DNA from: Hysterium pulicare CBS 123377 | Lineage: Eukaryota > Ascomycota > Dothideomycetes > Hysteriales > Hysteriaceae | Direction of reading: 5' to 3' | Assembly: GCA_000467715.1 (NCBI GenBank) | Contig: AJFK01000016.1 | Span: 124,001 to 188,000 of the forward strand | Length of the DNA stretch: 64,000 nt | In this document: in pieces, positions 1-10,644 of the stretch | Layout: each line of letters opens with the position of its first letter | How positions within the stretch are numbered: the first letter of the stretch is position 1 | Position numbers and translations under genes: made by a program | The notes under the pieces: generated by a model | The model's input: the letters and a program-made list of their open reading frames with translations, nothing else | Told to the model about the DNA's origin: nothing | Databases searched by the model: none

Positions 1-2497
1 GACGCTGCGTACTGTTTTCTTTGCCATCCTCTGCAACCTTTGCTTTGAGTTGATTCTGAATAGAGAAGGGGCTATTTGAAGAAAGGGAAATCAATGTTAG
101 CAAAGTCACTCCTCTGACGTGTGCTGGTAGCCTTGTGCTTGATAGTTTAAAAAGAAAGTATGAGGGTCCTTATGTATTGGTACACGTTAAACAGATAGTT
201 TGATAGATGGCAATGGATACGGATTTATGAGATAGGCTACTGCGGAGGAGACGTTGAAGGGATTTGACAAATTTTGCACGAAAGTCGGTCTATATTCAAG
301 CAGGAGTGGTCTTCATGGAAGCTAAGTGAGTAGGAAGAGTGTTCGATATTGTGAGGAAATGGAGCGAGTTTTGGAGTGGAACAGAGGAGAATGGACTCAC
401 CCGTTGACTTCCTTATCTAGCTCCATATATTCTTTGGCAGCGTCCTTGTGCCCCCTCTCCAACAGATAGACCATGTAATAATGGGAAAGATCCTTCAGGG
501 TCTGTGGCGGAAGATGAGCTTTCGAGCGAATGAGGTCATGAACATGCTTAACGCGTGCATAGGTCTCTTTCTCTGTTTCGACGCTTGACGGTTGATCAAG
601 TTCGAATTGGAGGTAGTTGATCCAGAAAGCACGAACTTCGAGGTACCAGTGAAACTTGCTCTGGTAGAGCTGACGAGCTTCCTCTGCCGAACCCTTAACC
701 CGCCAAAGAAGACGTGCCTCTTCGGCCACTAACGCGCCTTGAGTTGATGTGTCGCAATCCTTGGAATTGATGTGCGTTTCAAAAACCTGTATCGCAGCGT
801 CGATGCCACCGTGGCGACGTTCAAGGTTCGCCCAGGATACGATAGTCTCTAAGTGGCCCGGGGCGTTGAAGAGGATGGCTTCGTGGATTGCCCGCGCAAC
901 ATCGACCCTACCCGTCATCTCCTCGAAACGGGCCCAATGAAGACGGACCATTGGTCTTGCAATGGGGACATAGAGGCAACTAGCTCGCTGGTAGATAATT
1001 CGAACCTCCTCTTCTTTCCCGGATTGCGCCAACATCCATCGGGCATAACGCAACCAGAACTCGTCGTAGTAGGCGCAAGTCACTAAGCATCGCTCGTATA
1101 AGAAGGCAGCTCGCGTATAATCGCCTTCAGCTTCTTCGAAGTCAAGATACTTCCGCCAGTTGACGAGCTGCGACTCATCAAGCTCGGTGACATGGAAATA
1201 GGGACGTTTGATTTCTTGTTCGTAGGTCCAACGCTTTGTAGTCTCAACTTGTGTACGGTTGAAGATCTCCAGATGGAAGTTGTCGATGCGCGCCCGGAGG
1301 TCTCGTTCGATTTCGAGCTCATTCTTCATCTTCCCAGTATTCTCTAGGGTAAGCTCTGACTGGTACTGAGCGAGGACTTCCGCAGGAAGCAGTTCATTGA
1401 CAGGGCGGGATTGAGCGAGGTGGCGGAATCGCTCAAAGTATCTAGCATACTGGTGCATCGGTATGTGGACAATGCGTTCCAAAATGCCGCAAATTTTCTC
1501 TTGTGCTTCCACGCGCTCCTCAAATTCTATGTACTTATCCCAGAAAGGGTGAGATAAAAAATCCAGCCCAACAGATTGGGCACCGCGTTCAAAAAGCCTG
1601 TATGGACTGAGTCAGCTAATTACATTCGAAGGGAGGGGAGATTTGGAGGGAGGGAGAGCGGAGAGGGCTCGAACAATTCTGAGACATGACAAGTGTGCGC
1701 AAAGCCTGAGCTCATAGATTTCGTGAAAATATTCCCCAAGAATCATGTCATCGTGAACGGAAGGACGTCGTGCGTAGAATGCTTTGTCAGGATGTGGACG
1801 GATATAAATGAAGCATCTGAAGAGAGCATGTGAGATGGAACCCAATGGGCCTGACTGATTGTGATATCTCACCCATGTGTGACCCTCACTGTCACTTGAA
1901 CCATGTTTCGGTGCTGTCGTTGATGTCTGTACTAGACTTGTGTGTGGTTATGAGGGGAAGGAAATGTTGCCACAAATACTTACTCTCGGATCACTTCGGG
2001 ATCGTGGCAGGTGTCAACTTTGAAGGCACAGTAATGGGTCCAAAGATCAACCGAGTTTGTGACGCTTGCCACGCCACGCTCGTAAACCTGGTCCGGAGTA
2101 AGCAATGAACTTTGCACAAAGATCGAGGTGTGCTGACCATTTCTGCGGCTTCAGTGCCAGCAATAGAAAACTCGAGGTCGGCGTATTTCTTCCAGTATCC
2201 GAAGAACAGAGGGAATTTCGCTAGGAAGCGATCGTAGATTTTGCGGACAAATTCGATGGACTGAGGGCTGGAATTTCGATTTAAACCGCCCTCGAGAGTT
2301 TCGGCTGCTGCAACGAGCTTTTCCCATGGACCAAATTCATCCTCGTTCTCTTGCTATTGAAGATGTTAGCAATGCTGCATCAACACCTTGAGAAGACACA
2401 AACGTACCACATCTGCGATCAGCTTCTTGAGCTCCGGACTCTCCTCGTCGGAGCCACCGTAGTTGACGTCGGCAAGGATGCCGCGGGCAGAAACCAT
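1..2497 (-). CDS. PRP39: PRP39, U1 snRNP pre-mRNA splicing factor (3' end outside window)
   Basis: Prp39 is a HAT-repeat protein of the U1 snRNP that supports 5' splice-site recognition in the nucleus. I read five exons: 2497-2408, 2353-2138, 2087-1984, 1597-401 and 71-1, all joining in frame. The start is [20 protein letters not shown]. The exon at 1597 opens with [20 protein letters not shown], a Prp39 signature, and carries repeated Trp/Tyr-rich HAT helices such as [10 protein letters not shown]. The ORF seems to stop at 397, but GTGAGT sits exactly there. Splicing to TAG|CCCC at 72/71 gives [20 protein letters not shown], which fits the conserved C-terminal part, so the stop is intronic and the gene runs off the left edge. 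Two introns are unusually long (386 and 329 nt). Identity is strong; the last exon is an inference from splice signals and family likeness. Confidence 0.9.
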
Positions 2498-2943
2498 TCT
2501 CGAGTTCGGTGAAGCAACTTGAAGCTGCAGAAATAGATGGCTTGTGTTATTGACTGCTTGACGAGTAACGGTTGGCGATGGTTGATGTGGTGGATGAGGT
2601 GTTTATGATTTGCATGGAGAAGATCTGCGACTAAAGATTTGAGGCTCATTAACGCCAAGCATAGCACGTGACAGATTCACGACCTGAGCTGGAATTCTGG
2701 TTTGACATGCACGGTCACCATGGTAGAGTGGCGGATACATGGAATCCGAAGATGATTCGACGCTGCTGAAACCCCAAATTTTCATTTCTTTGGAGTTGAT
2801 GAATTTCAAACAACCCCACCATCGCTATATACTCTTAGGTATCATCACCGTGGTAGCATCGCCCCAAAAGAATCGTGCCACGTTAGAGTATCCAAAAACC
2901 TAAGACAAAACGCCGCCACGCCCTTTAAAGACGTCTATCCTCG
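2498..2943. other. intergenic, PRP39 upstream region
   Basis: This 446-base gap holds the presumed promoter and 5' leader of PRP39 and the 3' side of the gene at 2944. Short ORFs here have no recognisable protein character. No repeat or RNA gene was seen. Confidence 0.5.
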
Positions 2944-4086
2944 TCACGCTGCACTTTCTCCTTTTAAATACTTGGTTGTTTCGTTTCCTGCGAACGAGAA
3001 TGGAGATTTCGACATATCGGGGCTCCGTGGGCTGATGGGTAGTGCAAAGAGCCCCTCGTCGTTGTCGTCGTCGGGCAAGGGAGGTCCACGAGACTGGAAT
3101 GGCGGGGCGGCAAATGCGTTTAACGACGCCATACCAGGGTGTTCCTGCTGTTGTGCTACAACAGACGGTGGCGGACTGTGAGCTGCAACTCTTCGCGCCG
3201 GCGGACTTATCTGCGGTGGCTGCGGGGGTTTCGCTGCAAGTACTGAAGGACTTGCTCCTTTGAATGCAGCAAAAGACGACACCGCCACGTCCGACGATTC
3301 AGGAGAGAGAGGATTCGAATGGGGCATTTCACCAGATTCCGGTTTCGCCGCCAAGTCCTTGTCGCTTGTTCCAAGCTTCAATCCTCTCAACTTCTCCATG
3401 AGGCGCCCGCCACCGGGTGATCTTGGGCTTGCAGGACCTCCCAAAGGCGCCACGGTTGGTTCAGCCAGCGATATCGTGAGGCCAATGGGTTTGGCCATCA
3501 CACCAAAGGTCTGTTCGATCCATTCCTTCTCCTGAACAGCCATCAGAAAGCCTATGCCCTCGACGTTGTTCTTCGATTCCACGTCAATCTCCTTTTGTAG
3601 CACCTGTAGCCTTTTTTTCGCCCATATCGTATGCAGTATGCCCTTCTTCCCCGCTGCGCGCGCCGACGCTCCTAGCTCCGGAGGGAAAATCGCAGGTAGT
3701 GGATTGGTGTACCAGATAACAGGCGATTTAGTTCCGCCCTCTGGTCGGTGTGTGAGAGTGACGATGGATGGTACCGCAACCCCTGGGGGAAGGAGAAAGT
3801 AAATGCGGTTAACATCGTTACTGGGCTGGTCGTCGGCAGGTAGTACAGTCGTTTTCCCCTCCCACGAGATGTGCCAGTCGCCTCGCACACCTCGTGTAGA
3901 ATCATCGTCCTCCCATTCTACCATAAGTATCTTGGTACCTTCTCTGCCATGGCCGGCCTCGAATTCAAAGCGCGCAAGAGCGTTGGTACTCGAGATGCTC
4001 GGTGACTCGACCTCATCCTTAATTAAATGAGGCGATGGAGCAGTGTCAACAGGATTGAAGGGCGGGACGTTGGCGGCGGACGACAT
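2944..4086 (-). CDS. conserved fungal protein of unknown function
   Basis: Single-exon ORF of 380 residues starting MSSAANVPPFNP. I do not recognise a named domain. The N-terminal half (about 40-215) looks folded. It has alternating hydrophobic strands (RIYFLLPPGVAVPSIVTLTH), then PLPAIFPPELGASARAAGKK, then a basic amphipathic helix (WAKKRLQVLQKEIDVE) and the segment GIGFLMAVQEKEWIEQTFGV. The C-terminal half is disordered, rich in Pro, Ser and Ala with repeated SP motifs (SPRSP, SPESS, SPPAR), which suggests proline-directed phosphorylation. There is no signal peptide or membrane segment. The balance of a conserved-looking core and a low-complexity tail is typical of ascomycete adaptor proteins, but the function is unknown. 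ORF length and composition make it a secure coding gene. Confidence 0.85.
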   Translation of the reverse strand: MSSAANVPPFNPVDTAPSPHLIKDEVESPSISSTNALARFEFEAGHGREGTKILMVEWEDDDSTRGVRGDWHISWEGKTTVLPADDQPSNDVNRIYFLLPPGVAVPSIVTLTHRPEGGTKSPVIWYTNPLPAIFPPELGASARAAGKKGILHTIWAKKRLQVLQKEIDVESKNNVEGIGFLMAVQEKEWIEQTFGVMAKPIGLTISLAEPTVAPLGGPASPRSPGGGRLMEKLRGLKLGTSDKDLAAKPESGEMPHSNPLSPESSDVAVSSFAAFKGASPSVLAAKPPQPPQISPPARRVAAHSPPPSVVAQQQEHPGMASLNAFAAPPFQSRGPPLPDDDNDEGLFALPISPRSPDMSKSPFSFAGNETTKYLKGESAA

Positions 4087-4965
4087 TTGGGGTGGACTCC
4101 TGAAGTGTGAAGAACGCGTACAGAACAGTAGCTCCGTTTAAGTACGGGGGCCGAAATGAACTGCAAATGAATGTATTAAGACGCGAAATTGGTAACGCCG
4201 GGAACCGGTTGCCACGCCCAAATCAGGTGATATGAGACAGAGAACGACTTGCTTAAACACCTCAAGTACGGTCAGGTAGTTGCATAGTCCTGTCAGCCCT
4301 GTAGAACGCTTGCCCCACCTATTCTTAGACTTTAGCTTGGGAGCTAAAACTGGTAACGAAGCGCTGTTCGTTGCTTACTCCTTACGCGCCGCCACCTCCA
4401 AACTTGCAATGTGGCGGCAATGGCTTGGCATGGTAGACAATGTGAAATGCAGGGGAGGGTGTTGTGAGCGTAACGCTCTGTTGGATTCTGCTATTTGCGG
4501 TCCTTCTGGAAGTCCTCTAGAACTTCAGAAGGACCCGTAGATTGCTTTAAGGTATTATACATGCCGTGGAAGCTGCACTAGTTCCACATAACGATCCCAT
4601 ATCCACCGAAGAAAGGCCCATGCTGACCCGAGATATCGACACCGGTCCGAGGTCGCCCGAAGAGAGTAAGAAAATGCAGAGTTTCAAGGGCCGTAACCTC
4701 GTCAAATATGATGGCCGCCCAACGCCGCCCATGAGATGCCGCCCTGCTATGCTGTCTAGCTGCTCCCGGAGGATAAAATAGATATAAAAATTACAAGTGG
4801 GTATAGTGCGTGAATATTACATGCAAAGAAGAATGATGCTTTTTTGACATACCGAGAGTGCATGCTAATGCATAGGGATTTCCAATCGATAAAAGAGCGG
4901 TATCGAAAAGTTGTCCAGACAGACCAGGATGCTTTTCCCATCAAGGGGGGTTCAAGGAGGAATTT
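4087..4965. other. intergenic
   Basis: An 879-base gap between two minus-strand genes. It holds short ORFs only (for example 4566-4781 on the plus strand) without domain-like character. It should contain the promoter of the gene at 2944 and the 3' UTR of the regulator at 4966. Confidence 0.45.
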
Positions 4966-7023
4966 CTAGATCAACAAGAAATCCCAACTCTTCTGCCGCA
5001 TCGCGTCCCGCCAGTGGACACTCTGTCTTTCTCCTCTCGCTAGTGCGTCGTCGTTAATTCGCCAGACATCCTTGAGAAGCTCCTTGATGCGACCAAATGA
5101 ACCAAATTCAGAGGCTTCTCCTAGCCTGGTGGCTCGCTCAGAGAACATGGCGCGGAAAGGAGAGTTTGGAAGGGACACAGAACCGGCGATAAGAAGAGGC
5201 CAGACAAGAGACCGATCGAAGCCATCAGGACCGGCTGGGATGAATTCCATAGCGTCGCTAAGGGCGTTAACAAGATGGGCAATGCTGGGTTGCTGTCGAT
5301 CAAAGTCTGGTACCAGGCTGCAAAGGTAAATTCGAGCGGCAAGTCGGAATACAGCGGTCATATTTCGGCTCAGCTGCTTGGGTCGGATTGCACCGGTGGA
5401 GGAGTACGCGTTCGCGATAGCTCCAGGACCTGGTTCTGACAGACTGATCTGATCACCGAGTAGCTTGATATGAGCGCAAAGCTGTACCTCATCCATCTTT
5501 TCCTGCTTCAATGCCTCGAGGCAAGCGATCTCAGAGATCAAATACATTATTCGATCGTCACATCCCATGAGTTCGGCCATTCCTGAAGGCGAGTCTGCAA
5601 TGAGTTTCTCGCGATACGTGTCCGCAAAAGCCGGTGTCCTGCCCAACATTGTCGCACCAAGAATATCGATCCAAGCAGCCAATGTCATATTGAAGGGTGG
5701 TTGCGAGTTTGCCTGTCCGTTGAGGGCAACAAGGTTTTGGGGAAGCTCCAACTTGTGGACGAGGCTGGTCGCAGCTTGGAAATGTTGGTGCCATGGAATA
5801 TCGGGGAGGCAATCATCGGGGCGACCGACCGAGCATTGGAAGAAAATCATGCCCAAGGTAGCTTCGAGGATCTGCTGATGATCAGTATCGCGATTGAGCG
5901 CCTCGCAAAGCTCGGAAATTGTAGCATAGCGGTGACGCATGATGTCGCTATCGATCTGTTCTCCCTGAATGCGCTCGGTTGCCTTTAAGTGCAGCGCAGA
6001 AATGCTCAGGCAGCAATGAAGGTAGGTCTTGTTGGACTCGAGTGCCGGTAGAATGACATCTGATCGTGCTGATCCGTGCTGGTTCACTTCGAGAATCGGG
6101 AAGATGAGGCGCAGAACGTTGTCCACGAAATGATTGAGGAGGTGTTGATCGCACTCATCTACTTGAATCGTCGATTGGTGAGAAGGGCTGAAGGAACCGT
6201 GATGAAAGTCAAAGACATGGAAATCGAGAGGCTCTTCCGCATATGATTCCCTTCGACTCTCAAAGTAATCTTGTTGGATCCAGTTCTCGGCGGGGAAAGA
6301 TTGACCGGGTACTGGTGGCGTCTGGAAAGTGCTGAAAGTTGATATTGTCGAGTCTCTTCTCGTTGGGATGTCGTTGACGAACATCTGGCTCTCGGTCTTG
6401 ATGTCAACTTCGTAGGGAGCAAATTGGCCATACTGCTGAAAAGAGGGGGCGAACATAGGCGGAGGCATCGTTGAGGAGCTGTAGATGTCTGGTGTGGAGA
6501 CATGGTTGAAGTTGTACTCGAGGGAAATTTGGGAGTCAACCGATGGAGCCCGGGTGCAGGCAATACCATCAGAGAAGGTGTCTGAAGTTGGTAAAGAATG
6601 ACATAGACTTGGTGGTGTATTCGCGCTCATGGAGATACCTTGCGACGATGTCTTCTCGTTGAGTTTGGTGCGCTTGATGATGTTTTTGATCACTTCCTTT
6701 TGCTGGCGCCTCTGCTCGTTATTACTCCACCACATTGGTCTCTTATATTCGCATTTCAGGCCGAGATGCTTGCAGGCGCGACAGGAGGGCTTGCCCTCGT
6801 CACACTTCTTTCTTCGCAGACGGCATGTGAAGCACCCTGCAGGACATCAGTTAGCAAAACGTCCAAGCGTGGGGATCCCTGCAGGCAGAGAAGCATGGAG
6901 AGACTGACCTGTCCGCGAACGACGGTGCATTTTTGCGGCAGCTTGCTTTGCGTTTGCAGTATTTGTTCCAACCATTGTTGCAGACGGTTTTACTGCTGAG
7001 GAGGGTGCTGAAGAGGAGGACAT
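4966..7023 (-). CDS. Zn2Cys6 transcription factor with Fungal_trans_2-like region
   Basis: Two exons, 7023-6909 and 6836-4966, give about 661 residues. The first ATG is at 7023. The intron (GTCAGT...TGCAG) lies just before the zinc cluster, which reads RTGCFTCRLRRKKCDEGKPS then CRACKHLGLKC: six cysteines with C-x2-C-x6-C-x6-C-x2-C-x6-C spacing. A basic linker (KRPMWWSNNEQRRQQKEVIK) follows. The middle is Ser/Thr/Pro-rich. From about residue 250 the protein is helical with YLHCCLSISALHLKATER, a pattern of the Fungal_trans_2 (PF11951) regulator class. It is presumably a nuclear DNA-binding regulator; target genes cannot be told from sequence. No biosynthetic cluster adjoins it. Its own upstream region is unusually long (3.6 kb), suggesting complex control. 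Confidence 0.92.
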
Positions 7024-10000
7024 GGACAAGTCATGTACCGGAGCGGTGGTTTATAAAAGCTAGTAAACAATGCGGCAATAACGACTAACGCGCCACGGGA
7101 GGATCGTAAGGGACAGGACTGCGAGGCTTGACCGGGTTGCTCTTAATTAAAGATAGGATACTCGAAGCCTGACCAGCGGACTTCGATTGTGAAGGGAAGG
7201 AATGAGAGCAAATTACTTGGTCTGCCGTTCTTGGACGGCGAGAGGAAGAGATGTTTTGTACCTTATAAGTTCCAGAATCGTCAAATGCATAGCAAATAGA
7301 ACTGAATCTATTCTTGGAGCTGGCCAGGCGGTCAACTGCTGGCTTGCAGGAGGGACTGGCAGAGAACGTCTTTGGGGAGAGCCAGCAGAGCATGCGATTG
7401 GCCGCACACTACCGGAGGCTGCACGACAGTCGAAATTTGGGGCATTTGAGGGCAGGGAGCTATTTTTGCTTCGTTGCGAGCCGCCGGTGCGTGCCCCATG
7501 GAGGCCGGTGCGTGGGAGGGGTGCATGAGTGGCACATATCGATCGATGGGGTGGTCCCCGCACCCCCTGTCCCATGTCATTTTTAGAGAGTAATGCTCCC
7601 AATCCGGCACTTTACCTCCTAGATGAATAGATTAACGTGCTGATAACACGGCATGCTCTTTCTTCCATCCCCGGTGCAATATCCATCGCGGCCGAAAACA
7701 GGCGAGCACGCCAGGGTAAACACTTGCAGCGGCGACGATAACTGGCCGCTCCCGCCGCTGCTCGCAAGGACCAATGTCGATCCAGACACTGCAATTATTG
7801 CCAAGCCCCTCATATGGGGATTCTGGCTTCCAGCTATGCGGTGCTTACAGCATCCACGAAAAGGCACTCCGGCGTCGGGCCTAAATAGAGTGCGGCCCTG
7901 GTTGGTGTTACTATCTTCTCCTTGTAATACTCTGATATTCGTGCAATCCAGCGTGCTGGGTAGGGAGAGGGGGCCAAACAGATACATCTGGCCCCACATT
8001 GCTCCCGCAGCTGTCGTGATCATTTCCACCGTAGAGTAGTGATGGGCTCGCCTAGCCGAGTGAAAGTCTATTTCATTAGGAGGGCAGGTAGCTTGGGAGG
8101 GACGAGATCGGCCTCGTGTGACACGGCCTCAACGCATGGAAATGGAAAGCAAAGGCGACCTCTTGAGAGCGTGACAGCGGGCCTCGCACGGGATACAAGC
8201 GTCGAGTGGTACGGACGAGAGTGATGGTGCGCGGTGGTGGTGCGTGTTGCATGACAAGCTTTAGATTAGTCCCATCCATGCGCGCCGGGGCGTGCCGCAA
8301 TGTCCAATGGTAGGGCTTATCAGAGCGCGGTCCAGCTTGTGGGGTGAGCAAGGATCATTTCGGTTGGATTGCTTGCATCCTATCCCGTGCTGCTATTAAA
8401 AGACTGCTAATTAACCATCATTCTCATGAGCACTAGCCCATCCAACACGCACTCGGCACACTTGGCCCGCTGCACGAGAAAGTTGGAAATGCCCATAATT
8501 AGCTCCCAAATGGAATCAATGGCAAAGGGACTTCGGCGACCACGCTAAATGAATATTCGTCTGTTGAGATGGATGATTGGTTACCGACAATAAAGTCAAT
8601 AAATGATAGTTCAACGAATGAATAACTCATTGGAAGTATCTGGTACTTGCTCACCTGATTCCGCTGTCACCTGAGTCCGGCCATCCTTCGTCAGATTTCT
8701 GTAGCCGTTACAAGCCGCTTCGACCTAGACTCCAGTCGCGGCCTTCCTTATCCAGGAGTCCGGCCCAGTCGTTGGGCATGAAGCATTATATTGAAGGAAG
8801 AAGCTCGATGCTCGAGGTGGGAGCGACCAGCAGTAGTACGTACACGATAACTCGCTCGCGTCCACATGGATGTATCCATTAGTCCCTCAACAGCATAGTC
8901 AAGGTCGGCTGGAGCAGCCAGCTAGCTCTATCGTCCGACTGGTGAACAATACGACGCACCTACATATGGATCCGATATCCAAATGGTGAGACCTACATTG
9001 CGACCATTCTGTCGGCAATCCTCTCACGAACAGCTCAGCACATGTGAGACGGTAGGATAGGGTTTGTGATCTCCTTAGCGCAACGGTTGTGCTTGTCGAG
9101 TTGATTAATGCCTCGTTTCCTCCCTTTTGGCAGGTTCCGAGCAACGCCTCTGGGAATGCTGATTCGCCTCGTCTATGGCATCCTTCGTGATTCTCATCTT
9201 CGAAGGGGTGCACGAGGGACGAAACGATCAACGCATGCAGGACTATTCAGTCATGTGAGGAGAGTGTGGAAGCTTTCTGTAAGACGGTTGGTTTTCGGAT
9301 TGATGATGGTTCCATCGAGAAGTTATAGCACAGCATCGTCTGGAAGGTGGTATGTGATAGCTCGCTCCGGAAGAGCGGTCTAAGTCCAATCCGATGCCGA
9401 GTCGAAGGCGTGCTGTCTTCTCTGCGTTGCTCAACCAAATGAGTCAAGACTGCATCCGTTATCGCGACCGTGATATGCAACGTTGTACGGTAGCTAGACG
9501 GTGTTTGATGTTGTTGTACACGAATGCGTTAAGAGCGGTCGCATTTCCCCAGGCCAGCGCACAAAGGGAACATGACGACGATATGCTTTTCAGAGTGAAC
9601 TCAAGGCGACGCTTCTGAGTGTGGCGTGCATGTCTGCAAGCAGCCGTCCGACGTTATCCCGGACATATCCTGTTTCCAATATTCTTCGCTGCATAGGGGC
9701 TTGAGATGAGGCTTGCACCTTCGGGTGGCAGCACGGAAGAAAGTGATGAGCTAGCTGCCAAGGTTGATCGCACGCACTGTCCGGCTGTCAAACCTGGAAT
9801 GCAGAGCCAATCGAGCCAATCTAAATCCAACGACGGGCCATTCGACTCTCGCCAACCAGATGTTGCGGTGACCATGAGTGCTTCATTGCTCCCGAACAGG
9901 GGCGAGGTTCATGCAGTGGAGTTCCCGACCGCCGTCCTCTCGTGGCAGCAAAAAGGAGAAGTGCCTTCGCAGCACGCGACCACGACATGCGAACGGCGGA

Positions 10001-10644
10001 GACAACGCAGATCTGCATCCTCTGCTCGGAGTCCACGATGAGCTAATCTGGTGGGTTGGTGATGCAGAAACTGGCGTGGCAGGAAACGGGAAAGCCATGC
10101 CTGCCATCGCTCCCGTCGTGCGTGCCGATGCGAGTCCCAAAAATGTCCTAAAGACCCCTGATTTAGCAGCATTTCTTTCCGCTACGAGTGCTATTAATGG
10201 CCTTCGAGGCATGAATCGAGGCGGTTTAGCTCCAAACAGCCGGCGAATGAGGGCTGGCCGCGGGGATGCATGCCCTCAACGTCGTGTTTAAGCGCCGAAT
10301 CGACATGCGGACGGCGAAAGTCTCTGCGACGGATTGGCGGGCGAATGTCGTGGGGTCGAGGTGCTCTCTGCGTAGAGTGGCTGGATAATGCTGGACTGTG
10401 CTTGTCGCTGCAGCAGCCGGTCTATCACACTGGACTTCTGCTGCCCAAGCTTCGCAAACTCCACCTGCACTCTATACAAAAAGACACGGAAGCGCCCTCC
10501 ACCCGAAGGGTCCTTTCTCCGTCTTTTCGCCGTCCCGTTGCTTTGCTTTGCGTACCATGATAGAGAAATTCAACTGCAACCGTCATTAAAAGTGCCTCGA
10601 ACCGTAGTTTCCTCCCGCGTTCGCCGCTCTCTCGTTTCGCAATC
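7024..10644. other. 3.6 kb gene-free region between divergent genes
   Basis: No ORF here has convincing protein character. The longest ones (7213-7602 minus, 9878-10291 plus) are matched by overlapping ORFs in other frames, as expected for GC-moderate noncoding DNA. The stretch separates two divergent genes and should hold both promoters and the 5' leaders. I saw no tRNA, transposon end or long repeat. Confidence 0.5.

Noticed and set aside
397-399. TGA as the end of PRP39
   Set aside because: It overlaps a GTGAGT donor, and the downstream exon at 71-1 continues the family sequence.
1612-1872. 86-codon minus-strand ORF inside PRP39 as a possible extra exon
   Set aside because: It lies between exons that join perfectly in the family sequence ([15 protein letters not shown]), so it is intronic.
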